Shown here piece by piece: positions 24,981 to 37,749 of a DNA stretch of 64,000 bases. The translations under genes and the position numbers were made by a program. The notes beneath the pieces were generated by a model, which was given only the letters and a program-made list of their open reading frames with translations, was not told the origin of the DNA and made no database searches. Positions within the stretch are counted from its first letter, which is position 1. Every line of letters starts with the position of its first letter. Source of the DNA: Acholoe squamosa (lineage: Eukaryota > Annelida > Polychaeta > Phyllodocida > Polynoidae); the NCBI GenBank assembly GCA_949317995.1, contig OX439049.1:13082395-13146394 (forward strand), in the 5' to 3' direction.

Positions 24981-25052
24981 GTCCCTGTGGCGCAATGCAT
25001 AGGGAGTTGGGCTACGGACATGAGATTGCAGGTTCGACCCCTACCATGGCAA
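24981..25052 (+). mobile_element. tRNA-like SINE head
   Basis: The plus strand reads TGTGGCGCAATGCATAGGGAG (A-box region, in part) and GGTTCGACCCC (B box) 50 bases later, within a 72-base span. The acceptor stem does not pair well, so this is a tRNA-derived retroposon head or tRNA pseudogene. It diverges from the minus-strand head at 24,783-24,850, about 130 bp away. Confidence 0.55.
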
Positions 25053-25095
25053 TGAAATAGTCTGTTGGTTTTAACATGTAACATATGACATGGAG

Positions 25096-25214
25096 AGGCG
25101 TGCTGTTATCCTGGATAACAGCATGCCTTAGATGGATAACAGGACGCCTTAGATGGATAACAGCATGCCTTAGATGGATAACAGCACGCCTTAGATGGAT
25201 AACAGCACGCCTTA
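25096..25214. repeat. Hairpin followed by five 21-bp repeats
   Basis: GGCGTGCTGTTATCC is followed at once by its inverse GGATAACAGCATGCC, forming a near-perfect hairpin. The right arm then continues as five head-to-tail units of GATGGATAACAGCACGCCTTA (21 bp). The 21-bp period keeps frame and creates a seven-residue repeat on the minus strand, which is not taken as coding. Confidence 0.85.
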
Positions 25215-25329
25215 CAATATTGATGTTACATCCTGTAGGGTGTGCAATATCTACAGATATGTGGATGGGAATATCCACCAAAAAGCACTGTGTAAGCCAG
25301 AAATCGTGGTATAACTGCTGTGAACCCTC

Positions 25330-28300
25330 AATTAGAATAGAAATGTAGTTTGGGATATGCATCCATTTGGGACAGATTTTGATAATCAAATTAAATAATT
25401 GAAAGGGCTCACTTAGTCTTAGTGCAGAACAGAAGAAAAATAGGCTGTTGCATGGGTGCATCAGCCCCCTAAAACCTGACGCTTTCCTCCTCATAAGGCG
25501 ACTGCTGATAGATTTACTGTTAAACCACTCTCATCTTTCCTCCATGGCAGACCCCATTTTTGTGGTTAATATGACCTAATTAGCAGCCCCTCTTTGTTCT
25601 CTTAAGAACTAAGTGGGTAGATAGTAACTAGAGCTAGTGGGGACTCCATCATGATTGAGGGTTGAGATGTGAGCATAAGGTCATGTTTGGAATATTATCA
25701 GCTCTCTGTTAATTCTTTACATGGCACACAGAGTGCTAAAATACATAGCAGGTGACACAGTCATATTATTGTGGCCTTCTTTATGGTTGAACGTCATTCT
25801 CCAATCCCCTACTGCACTTCACCTTACAGTATTCAAGCATCAACTTCCCCTAATGAGGAAGTAAATGAGGAGTGTCTGGAAGACTTTGTTAACTCACTAT
25901 TTTCCTTTCCAGTGTTGAATAGTTATAACGTGTCATAGCAAAATACTTTATAGACCAGATTACGATTAAGCACAAATTGTATCCATCCTCCATAAATCAT
26001 TTGACATTTCAATCCAACTCTTTAAACTTCAATACCCTTGAGGCACCTAGACTCGTTTAAATGCACTTGACAAAGCAAAACAATTACTCAATAAACAGTG
26101 GCAGCTCTTCTATGTCACAAATAGAACTGCTGCTACTTTTTATTGGGTAATTTGATTGTTCTGTTATGTTAAGCCCATTGAAATGAGTATGAGTTTTAAA
26201 ACAGGTTTATTGGCCAATAAAATCATAAAAATAAAGTTAACTGCCTCAAGGGACACATAATAAAATGCCCTGTTGATTGAACATGAGATCATTGTAAGAG
26301 CTGAATTGTGATATACCTCTGCTCCCTCCCCGCCCAGACAGCATGATCATCCTATTTACTCATTGTTTGGAGCTAAGTGATGCCTTGAAATACTACAGCA
26401 TAAAAAGGTAGAGATTCTTTTCTTTTTCTTTTCTTTCTAGTTTTTTTTCATATGGGTCTTGAGAATCATTAGAATTGACCTAGAAGTCAACAAAAGATGG
26501 CGGAAAAAGGCTTTTTTTCTTTTCATCACTTCCTCAAAATTTGGGTCAGCCCTGTTTGGCTACATTTCAAGAACTTGATTCAGCTCTCTGATTGTTGAAA
26601 CACAAATTTGATGTATAGTGCTTGAAGTCCTCCAGTGGCTTATGGGAGCAGCTCGACCCTGTAACATCTTGTTCAACCCTTATAAATCTTGTCAACTCCA
26701 GTGTCTGTGTAAGGTGCCTTCCCTTAAGATACACCACTTTATTCCACTTATTTGAGCCAACAGTTGATTCATTCATGCTGTCAGTTCATACAGCCCCAAG
26801 GCTACATTTTCCCCTGCTCAACATCCGTCATTTAGGCTGCATGCCTGTGCAGTCCTATCACTAAGCTACTGAACTACCTTTGTAAACTAATCTTTCCCAC
26901 AATAGAAAAAGGCAGGGCATTCCAACTGAATAAGTATAAGATGTCTATTCAGAAAGCATTTCCCCTTCTTTCTTAGGATCCTTGAGTAAGTCAGGATGGT
27001 GAATTAATTTCAAACATCAATTTAAGAAGATGGGTCACATTACCAGTCAGATCTATGATAGGTCAAGGTGCACTGTAAAAAGGATTTTGTCAAAATAACA
27101 ACAGAATCCTCATCCTAAAGATGCCAACAATCTGTCATTATTTTCACAGAGATTCCTCGTACCACCATACTGCCACCCGATGCTTCTTGTAAAAACTACA
27201 CTAGTTTACTGCTATATATTTACGGTGATGCACTGCTTAGTTTTATCAGGACCCTGGTAGATTCAACAGTTATTATTTACAGTGTGGTTTCTCAACACTG
27301 GAGGGGGGCGGGATTTATATAGCATAATACAGTGAGAATTTACATTGCAGATTTTAGGAATTTAAGGCCATAGATTATTCGACTCAATATATACCCTGCA
27401 GACACTACTAGAATAATTTCATAAGGCCTAAAAAAATATTTGTAAGTTTCCGGTAACATGGTCTAAAAGGTTGAGGTAGTTAGGTCGGATTTTTTTTTTA
27501 ATTTTTTTTTTTTTACTGCCCAGACCATATTTTGGGCTATATTTTGATTTGGTATTATCATGACAATCACAGACAATCCATTTGATCTATTATACCAGCC
27601 AAAACGTAGAAAGATTGGTGAGAACTCTTGGATTCTTTACTTGAGCACAAGGAAAACCTATTACATTGAGTAAAGGCTGCATTGGATTTTCATTCAGTGG
27701 CAGCAGATTCCCGGACAAGGTCACAGACTATTTAGAGATGAAAAAGAAAATGAATAGTTATTCACAGCTATTTGATAATGCAAGTATTATGGACTCTGGT
27801 AATTGTACATTGTTTTGCTGATCATACAATGTTCTGAAAGTTACCCCAGGCATATGCAGCCTTCAAGGGCAAACCAACTTTAAAGGGGAAAAGTTTTAAC
27901 ACCATATTTGAAAAAGTGTTACATGAGAAAGGTCAATCAGTCAGAATGTACCATGTAGAATGTCAGACAGTCTGCATCAGGATTGCCGCTATCCGAAACC
28001 ATCAGCCGCCATTTTTTGGTAGTATGTCGGTGACAAGGGATGGTTGATTGCCCTTTCCCTGTCTGCATGTGATCCCTGCCTGCATTTATCACTTAGGCAG
28101 ATAAGAGTTTTTTTCCACAGTCTCCAGCCCTTACAACATAGGCTCTAGGGGGACAAGTCAGATATTGTCAGACAACAGACATACATGAGTGTTGTTTCAT
28201 GGGGAGAAGGGGAAAAACTGTAGTGGGCTATATTTGGGCAAGTTATAAGATAACAAAAACAACAGTTATTTTCTAAACTCAAATTGCTTGCACTACATTT

Positions 28301-31300
28301 ATATAATTATATCATTTGCGTGCTTGGTTATATCATCAAAACTGGAAAGTAGTGTTTAGGTTTTGTAGTCTAGAATTTGGAAGGGAAACATCTCTTCAAT
28401 TTAAACCTCATCTTCTATCTACTATCCCACTTTTTTCTCAAAACAGCATTTCCCCTTGGTGAAACATGTTAACACAAAAAAAGTTAAATACCTAAGGGCT
28501 AAGTACCTAAATGTTTGAAGAGCAAGTATTTATCCCATCTCTGTTTTAGTATTTAAAATGTGGTTAATTGACAGACCTATGTTAGTTAGAAGGTTTACCT
28601 ATTAGAACATTCCTAAAACATGGCTGTGTTCCCATGTGATTTTAAGATCTATCTGTGGAATTGCTGCCTCTAGAGATTCCCCCTAATCTCCATTCCTACC
28701 CACAATAGTAGTCACAATTGATGATGGTTTGAGTCAGGCATCAAATGTCAGAGTTCCCTTATGTTGCCCCAAACTGCTTTCATAACTGTTCACAGCTTCC
28801 TCTCAGGGAGAGGCCACATCCCGAATTGTTTCATCAAAGGGGCTCTGACATTCAGCCTCAAGCATATGAAAGTTCCTCCTTGTGCTAAAATAGAGGTAAT
28901 AGAATCAGATGAGCAGTATATACTTAGTTACACTGTTTCTTTCATTGTGAATATCCACTGAAATACTTTTTACATTCAGACGGGAACAAAGCATTATTTT
29001 AGTGGTTACTCTATTTCATTACACCCACAACTGTGGTGCTATGCAAGAGAGACACTCTCTCCACTAGAGTAGATTAACCGAAAGACGACCGTTCCTGTGC
29101 AGGTTTTCAATCAGGTGTTTGTAGTTTCTAATATCTCTGGAACTTTTGGGTCTTCAGACTTCCAAAATACACTGAATCAAAGATAATTGTTTGGGCTTTT
29201 GTAACTGTTATATTTCAAAAATCCATTTATATATGTTATTTCTAATTTATCACCCTTACTACAAACATTCCATTCAGTTCAATTTCACCTTGAGATGACT
29301 ACTTTGCACCTAGAGTTGACCACTTAATATCCACCTTTTTGATAAAGCCCTTTTGATTAAAACATCTAATTAAGGATTAAATATATATGAAATAAAATAG
29401 TATTGTTAAAGATACTGCACCATAAGGAAAATATATGATTTAGAGTGGCTAAAATGAAATGAAAATTGGAACAATGGCATGCCCATTGATATCATAAATC
29501 TCATTAAAACAGAGGTGATAATGCTAACCCTGCATAAAAAAAAGCCTCGTTTTGACTGTGCTTTAATCAATTTGAAATATGCACTATAATAACCCAGCTC
29601 TTGATTTTATAATCATGCTCTCAGTATCACAAACATACTCTACATACTACTAGCAGTAGGATTCCAGTAAAGGTTGAAATGTGTGTATTAGAACATCATC
29701 CAGGAAAATTTTGTATCTGAAACTGTTCTAAATATAAATCTTTGGATGTAATGCTATATTATAAATGGTATCTATTCAATGAAATGCATAAATAACTAAG
29801 TAAGGGGTGGTCTGCTCAGGGTGAAATTGTGGTCATCTCAAGGTGGCATTGGTATGTTCTAGGAAATAAATCCTATACAGAAAGTATTTAACATTTCTGC
29901 ACTTTTCGTTATGCTATCATTTAGTAAAGATATTTATCTATGCCTAGAGTCAAAATGTTGTATATGTGAGCACTTGTCATCTTCAAATTATCGAACCAAA
30001 GTTCTGATGAAATGACCAGCTGGTCATGATAAAAACCATTCAAACATGGGAACTTCAGTGTATTACCATACAATGACAAATTACCTCATATGTTCCAGAA
30101 CATCATACTATGGGGTATTATAACACCTCTATTTCAATAATATTAGGGTCTAAGACCAATGCACTACTTGTGAAAGTGAGAGAAAAAAGCTGACAGGAGG
30201 TCAACTCTAGGTATGTGGTCATCTTTAGGTTAATCTACCCTTCTCTCTAAACCCAAGCACTCAAACACTGTAATATGGGCCTACATGCTGTGTATTTTAC
30301 AATGTTTGTTATGCCAAGTGGGAATAGGCCTCCTGCTTTATTGCTTTTTCATAAGGTGCTTTCAGAGAGGTTTATTGCTGTGATGGGAACAGGTTTTATG
30401 CACTTTGGCAATATCAATAGATTAGCCACTAGGGTTGCCCTATGGGATTTTTTTCCTGGCAGCATTATTCATAAACCTGCATACATGTATGTAAATACTT
30501 GTCAAGATAAACATTGGGAATAAGGAGGGCAACTATTTGACAGGCTTTCTGAGTTACAATGATTGCTCACACTCCTGATGAAAAAAAGCAGGAAAGCATT
30601 ATTGTATCTCTCTTAGAGCTATCCATTTCGACCTTACATTCATCAGAGGTTGTTTCACAATATACAAGCAGATAATAATCCCTCCTATGCTTATTGATTT
30701 CAATGCTCACATAACACTGGGATTCAATACATACTTGAATTACCATATCTTCATGAATAATCACCCTGTAGCTAATAGATTTCAGTTTTTTTTCATATCT
30801 ATTAAACAAACAGACATTCATTTACATGGTATTCACAATGTTGCTAAAAAAAAGCACTTAAAAGCTAGAATATCTGTAGGGGTTTTATACTAATGTACCC
30901 CCATAAGACTTGTTCCTCTTCACGATCCACACACATAAAAAAATATGAATAATATAGGGAAGGAAAATGGGTAGATTAATCCGGGATTCTTTTGCAGTCA
31001 ATGAAGACTGACAAATTCTGTTTGGATGTAAGCAACAAATTATGAGGTGCAGTATACCTGTACATTGTTTTAGCCTCACTCAATCATTCCATGTGGCAGG
31101 GAGGGGATGTTGTTGATGGACACATTGGAAATCCACATCAGACCTGTATAAGGCCAACAAGAAAACGTGGCATGTTTTGGGTTGCCTAACAAGACTACTT
31201 ACATGGACCAGGTTATATTTTATGTGCTGATACTGTGTTTTCTTTCTTAAATTCCTTTTATTTGATGCTTCGAAATTATTTCATAACTGGTGGAAACCCA

Positions 31301-31790
31301 TGGCATCAACCCACAATGTATAGTCTGAAAGGCAGAATGAAATGAACCATCACAAACTCAGTCTAATAAGTATGCATGACCCTAGAGCCTGAGGTGAAAT
31401 TGTTGTGGATTGTCATGGGAATAGGTTTTATGTTCTATGGCAATATCAATAGACTAGTCCCATCGGCCATATTCTTCCAAACACAAGATAAATATTGAGG
31501 ATATGTAGGACAATAATTATTATTCGAAAGCCTTGATTATTCACAAAGTTTTCTATTGTTAAGAATCATAGAGCCTCATCATATGAATTAACTAACACCC
31601 AATCATATGAATTTGGTGTTAGTTTGCAAAGCAATGGTTCTCTATAAGGGTGAGACTGTATTTTCCAGTCACGTGATTAGCTCAGAATGCACACAATACT
31701 ATCACCCTTTGTAGATGAAAGTTTGTTCCTTTGCCACAATACCTTAGATGTTCTGTTAAGGTAAAATGAACATGTTGCCTTGGAATGGGC
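25330..31790. repeat. Long unit copy U2
   Basis: Non-coding unit with blocks in the order A-B-C-D-E. It opens with 'agtttgggatatgcatcc' (25,348), which recurs at 31,840 to open U3. The B block (25,490-27,000) matches 33,150-34,740. The C block (27,880-29,060) matches 35,200-36,340. The D block (30,250-31,330) matches 36,350-37,230. U2 differs by a 1.17-kb transposon (29,069-30,238) and about 235 bp (30,546-30,779) absent from U3. Confidence 0.75.
29069..30238. mobile_element. 1.17-kb DNA transposon inserted in U2
   Basis: The ends GTAGATTAACC (29,069-29,079) and GGTTAATCTAC (30,228-30,238) are exact inverse complements. Similarity continues inward as AAAGAYGACC, and words of the type 'ctagagttgaccac' and 'gtggtcatctcaaggt' recur subterminally. 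Copy U3 lacks the whole segment at the matching place (36,338-36,350), which acts as an empty site. No transposase frame, so non-autonomous. Confidence 0.8.
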
Positions 31791-32243
31791 ATGGGAGAGA
31801 ATTCATATAGTCTCTGAAACATCAATTAGAATAGAAATGTAGTTTGGGATATACATCCCTATGGGACACATTTTGATAATCAAATTAAATAGTTGAAAGG
31901 GCTGACTTTGTGGAGAACAGAAGACGAATAGCCTGTTGGATGGGTGCTGGTGACAAGTCCCATATTGCATTATTGGATTACTTATAAGCAATTGTTTTTT
32001 AAAATAATCAGATGACACATTATGGTAATGGAATAATCTATCTACTTGTTTCATTTGAACTTTCAGGTTGAAACATCATGCCTAATGCTGTTTATCTCAC
32101 GATTTTGGCTTGGACAGGGTTTTTCTGGCCATAACCCTACTCTAACACCTTCAAGAAGCCTTTGGTTAGAATCTGGACATGTTAATAAATTGGAGAAGTA
32201 TACAAAGTCAACCTTGCCATATATTTCCAGTTAAAACCATTCA

Positions 32244-32317
32244 GGGTTCTATAGGGAATCGTACCCCGGCTGCTGTGGCAATAGACAGACTCGCTATCCA
32301 CTACACCAAGCCAAACC
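32244..32317 (-). mobile_element. tRNA-like pseudogene or SINE head
   Basis: The minus strand gives a 74-base span starting GGTTTGGCTTGGTGTAGTGG (A box TGGTGTAGTGGATAGCG) with GGTACGATTCCC as B box. An acceptor-like GGTT/AACC pairing is present. The anticodon arm pairs poorly, so I assign no isotype. Confidence 0.5.
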
Positions 32318-32519
32318 GTACCAGAAGCCAATGTTTATGAAGGATTTGAAGAAACTGTCCGTCATACCTAATGTTTGCACACCTCGTTAGCATAGAATCC
32401 AATGGTGCCATTTTGAGTTATTAACAGGGAAACATCCTAAGATATCCTAGATGAACATGCCATGCCTAAATTATCCATATTGTTCAAAATAAATAAGAAT
32501 CCAATGATTTTTCATATCG

Positions 32520-32802
32520 ATACATCTCGGCACCCGCCATTGCGGCTTGCTGATCTTTGACCCATAAGTGTGTCACACGCCAACATCCGGTCCACTTTCA
32601 CAGGATCAACACAGCCCGGCTTGGCTTTTCGCTTCGATTTATAAACAATTTGTTGGTATTTGGCCTCTATATGGACGAGAATGGCACTGAAACATGGCGA
32701 GAATAATCCTGGAAACCATATACTAAAAGATAGATAGGTTAAAAGCTTAACATCATAACATTTAAGAAATTAATACAAAATGGAGGAATCTATGAGATAA
32801 AC
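32520..32802. other. Unique insert in U3
   Basis: Sequence around 32,530-32,720 has no match in the other units and is less AT-rich than its surroundings. A short frame from ATGGACGAGAATGGC ends after 11 codons. It could be an inserted fragment of a gene's 5' region, but nothing firm can be said. Confidence 0.2.
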
Positions 32803-32928
32803 ACCTTAATTAATGTTATTCTAAAGCACTCGTGGGTTTAGGGTTAAAATCCACTCCCGCTACACGGTCGTGGATTAATTTTAACCCATAAACCCACTCA
32901 TGCTTTAAAATAACATCAATTAAACACT
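32803..32928. mobile_element. Foldback element F2
   Basis: A long imperfect hairpin. The left arm TTAATTAATGTTATTCTAAA, then GCACTCGTGGGTTTA, pairs with the right arm TAAACCCACTCATGC and TTTAAAATAACATC. An inner stem AATCCAC/GTGGATT closes on a loop CCCGCTACACGGTC. Core wording resembles those of F1 and F3, but the arms do not. Confidence 0.7.
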
Positions 32929-35900
32929 AAATATCCTCTTTAAAACTTCCTTTTGTCATTCTGATGCACAAATACAGTGTTAGCAAGTGTCTCCCAATGT
33001 TGGCGAGCCTCCTTATCATAACTGCATCGTGCTGACCCCTAAGATGTGGGTGAACTTTGAAGCCTGATGCATGAATGCAGCATTGGCAGATTAATAACCA
33101 TGGTGACCGATGGACATACTGCCTTGAAATATAGTGCAGCATCTAAAGGATTAAGGACCTTCAGCCCCTTAAACCTGCGTCTTTCCTCCCCATAAGCTGA
33201 CTGCTGATGGATTTATTAAATTACACTCATTTTTCTTCCATGGCAGACCCCCATGGGTAATATGGCCTTATTAGCAACCCCTGTTGTTTTCCTGAGAACT
33301 AAGTGAATGGATAGTAACTGGAGCTAGTGGGAACTTGATCCTGTGGTTGAGGGTTGAAACTATGGCAAGCTGTGAGCATAAGGTCATGCTTGGGAGGTTC
33401 CTAGGTTTCTGATAATTAACAAATTACATGCCTAAGTACACAGCAGATGCCACAATCATATTACTGTGGCCTACTTTATTGTTAAACGTCATTCCCCAAT
33501 CTCCTACTACATTAAACCTTATTTTACTCAAGCATCAACTTCCCCTAATGGGGAAGTCAATGAGGAGGAGTCTATGGAAGGCTTGGTCGTTCCCTAGTTT
33601 TAACATTGATTTTATTTACCGTCCTTATAACTTGTCATAACAAAATAATTTGTTCAATAGATTGTGAGTAAGCACAAATTGATACCTCAGTCATTTGTAT
33701 AGTATTTGGGAAGCCCTTCAATAGAAGTATTTAAAATTAAAAACCTGCCCATAGCAAGAAGGCATACTGATGACTGATTTCAATCCAACTCTTTAAACTG
33801 GAATCCCCTTGAGGCAGCTAGGCTCATTTCAATGCACTTGACATAGCAAAACAATCAAATTTCTCAATAAACAGTGACAGCTCGTCTATGTCAAAGATAG
33901 AACTGCTGCCACTTTTTATTGGGTAGTTTGATTCGTTTGTTATGTTAAGCCCATTGAAATGAAGTTAACTGCCTCAAGGTACACATAATAAAATGCCCTG
34001 TTGATTGAACATGAGATCATTTTAAGAGCTGAATTGTGATATACCTCTGCTCCCTCCCCGCCCAGACAGCATTATCATCCAATCATTATCATTCATTGTT
34101 TGGAGCTAAGTGATGCCTTGAAATAGTACAGCATAAAAAGGTAGAGATTCTTTTCTTTTTCTTTTCTTTCTAATTCTTTTCATGTATGTCCTAGAATCAT
34201 TAAAGATGACCTAGAAATCAATTAAAGATGGATGAAGAAGACTTTTCTTTTTTTTCATCACTTTCTCAAAATTGGGGTCAGCCCTGTTTGGCTACATTTC
34301 AATAACTTGATTCAGCTCTCTGATTGTTGATCATACATCAAATTGATGCATGGGGTTTGAGGTCCTCCACTGGGTTATGGGAGCAGCTTGACCCTGTCAA
34401 CATCTTGTTCAACCCTTATAAATCTTATCAACGCCAGTGTCTGTGTAAGGCACCTTCCCTTAAGATACACCACTTTATTCCACTTATTTATTCCACAGTT
34501 GATTAATCCATGCTGTCAGTTCATACACCCCCAAGGCTATGTTCTCCTCTTGCTCAAAATCCATCATTTAGGCTGCATGCCTGTACAGTCCCATTCCTCA
34601 GCTACTGAACTACCTTTGTAAGCTAATTCTTTTCAGAATAGAAAAAGGCAGTGCATTCCAACTGAAGAAATATAAGATGAGATTTCACAAAGCATTTCCA
34701 TTATTTCTTCAGATCTTTAGGTGTAAGTCAGGATGCTAAATTGATTTAAAATATCAATTTAAGATTAAATTACCAATCAGATATATGACAGTATTGTGAC
34801 ACCCGGGGGCTATTCGTATAGCATAATAGAGTTTTATAATAGGGGTTTTCATAGCTATAGGATATTCGAAGTTCTATATCTTGCCGACACTACATAGGAA
34901 TAATTTCATAAATCCAATGCATTGAGGCAAAGGGAACTGTTGGTTGCATGGGACCTTTATTCAGTGACAGTCGAGCCGTGGGAATTTTGTACAATCATAG
35001 GCGTAGAATTCACATAATTATGGTTGTGGTCACAAATTTGTACAGATTACTGACCAAGGCCACAGGCTATTTGGAGCTATGGAATATATAACTATTTACA
35101 CTATTTTGGACTAGAAAAGGCACCTGGGGATTGTACAGTTCTTTGGTGATCAAAGTTATGTTCTGAAATTGACCCTACGCTTGTGCAGCCTTCGAGGGCA
35201 AACCAACTTTAAAAAGAAAAAGTTTCAAGACCATATAGTTGAAAAAGTGTTATATGAGAAAGGTCAGTCGTCAGAATGTACCATGTAGACGGTCAGACAG
35301 TCTGCATCAGGATTGCAGCTACCCGAAACCATCAGCCGCCATTTTGGTAGTATGTAGGTGACAAGGGATGGTTGATTGCCCTTCCCCTGTCTGCATGTGA
35401 TCCCTATTTACATTTATCACTGAGGCAGGTACACGTCTCTACAGTTTACAGTTTACAGTTTCCAGGCCTTGCAATATGTACAGTAGTATGCGATGTTATA
35501 AGAGGAGAAGAACAGATATTGTCAGACATACATGACTATTTTTTCTGGAAAAAAGGGAAAAAACAGTGGGCAATGATGTAAAATAACATAATGATAAAAA
35601 ACAATTATCTTCTAAAACTTGAATTGTTTGAACACTGTCTTAACGAGGCATTTTCCTATAATCATCAGCATGTAAAGTCTAGGTTTTGTGGTCCAGAACT
35701 CAGAATGAAAACATGTCTTCAATCCTAATCTACTATCCCAACACTTTTCCAATCAGCATTTCCCCTTGGTTAAACATGTCAATACAAGAAAAGGCTTGAA
35801 CAGCAAGCATTGATTTGAACTGTGTTTTAGTATTTAAAATGTAGTTCATTGTTAGGCCTATGTTAGTATTTCTAACACAACATACATGTTTGTGTTCCCC

Positions 35901-37749
35901 AGTAATTTTAAGGTCTATCTGTGAAATATGACAGCAGGAATTGCTGCCTCTAGAGATTCCCCCTAATATCCATTCCTACCCACAAGAGTAGTCACAATTG
36001 ATGATGGTTCGAGTCAGGCATCAAATGTCAGAGTTCCCTTACGGTGCCCCAAACTGCTTTCATGACTGTTCACAGCTTTCTCTCACGGACAGGCCACATC
36101 ACAGATTGTTTCACCAAAGAGGCTCTGACAGTCAACCTCCAGCATACAAAGGTTCCTCCTTGTGCCAAAATAGAGGTAATACAATCAGATGAGCAGTAAA
36201 ATACTTAGTTATACTGTTTCTTTTATTGTGAATTTCCACTGAAATACTTTTACATTCAGACGGGAACAAAGGATTATTTTAGTAGTTACTCTATTTCATT
36301 ACACGCACAACTGTGGTGCTATGCAAGACAGACACTCTCTCCCATACTCTCTAAACTCAAGCACTCAAACACTGTAATATGGGCCTACATGCTGTGTATT
36401 TTACAATGTTTGTTATGCCAAGTGGGAATAGGCCTCCTGCTTTATTGCTCTTTCATAAGGTGCTTTCAGAGAGGTTTATTGATGTGATGGGAACAGGTTT
36501 TATGCACTTTGGCAATATCAATAGATTAGCCACTAGGGTTGCCCTATGGGATTTTTTTTCCTGGCAGCATTATTCATAAACCTGCATACATGTATGTAAA
36601 TACTTGTCAAGATAAACATTGGGAATAAGGAGGGCAACTATTTGACAGGATTTCAGTTCTTTTTTCATATCTATTAAACAAACAGACATTCATTTACATG
36701 GTATTCACAATGTTGCTAAAAAAAAAACGCACTTAAAAGCTAGAATATCTGTAGGGGTTTTATACTAATGTACCCCAATAAGACTTGTTCCTCTTCACGA
36801 TCCCCACACATAAAAAATATGAATAACATAGGGAAGGAAAATGGGTAGATTAATCCGGGATTCTTTTGCAGTCAATGAAGACTGACAAATTCTGTTCGGA
36901 TGTAAGCAACAAATTATGAGGTGCAGTATACCTGTACGTTGTCTTAGCCTCACTCAATCATTCCATGTGGCAGGGAGGGGATGTTGTTGATGGACACATT
37001 GGAAATCCACATCAGACCCGTATAAGGCAAACAAGAAAACCTGGCATGTTTTGGGTTAAACAGCCTGCCAAACAAGACTAGTTACATGGACCAGGTTATA
37101 TTTTATGTGCTGATACTGTGTTTTCTTTCTTAAATTCATTTTATTTGATGCTTCGAAATTATTTCATAACTGGTGGAAAACCATGGCATCAACCCACAAT
37201 GTCTAGTCTGAAAGGCAGAATGAAATGAACCATCACAAACTCAGTTTAATAAGTATGCATGTCCCTAGAGTCTGAGGTGAACTTGTGATGCTATGGGTAT
37301 AAGGTCATAGGTTTTTAAGCACCGAGCATACATACAATTCCTCTTGAAAATGCCCAAAAACCTATTTGATTTATTCAATTAGTTCTTTTTTCATTAATTC
37401 TGACTTTCCGCTCCTGAATTAAAACTTAAATACAGACAAAAACACTTGGGTACATAATCTTTGGCCTATTGCCCCAACCCACGCCCACTCCCAACAAGAT
37501 GCCTTGTACAGCATTTGAGTATGCCAAATATGTCCCATCCATCATGCCATTTACTTCCTACAGGCAGGGAAGACAAGGTGATGTGTTACTGTTACATGTG
37601 GGAAAAAGTTACTTCATAATTTGCTTTCACTCCAAATTATATTTCTTTATTTGAAGAATTTGTACCTCTAAGAAAAGGTACATGACATTAAAAGTATACC
37701 AATTTCGTAAAGGGCATAAGTAAGGCAACTGCAGGTATGCAGGTGAAAA

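Larger units (their letters stand above)
31791..37740. repeat. Long unit copy U3
   Basis: Starts with the same 'aatagaaatgtagtttggga' block as U2 and follows its order. U3 carries its own insertion area at about 31,960-32,940 with a tRNA-like sequence and foldback F2. Its tail (37,290-37,600) extends into sequence shared with U0 at 12.2-12.45 kb. The D block is nearly identical to that of U2, while B and C are clearly more diverged. Confidence 0.75.

Noticed and set aside
25012..25494. 160-codon minus-strand frame with seven-residue repeats
   Set aside because: It runs through a tRNA-like element and the 21-bp tandem array. The repeats follow from the 21-bp period.
30275..36579. Matching open frames at 30,275-30,523 and 36,379-36,579 as a duplicated gene
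   Set aside because: Both lie in the near-identical D block. The frame is not kept in more distant copies, so the match reflects recent duplication, not coding constraint.
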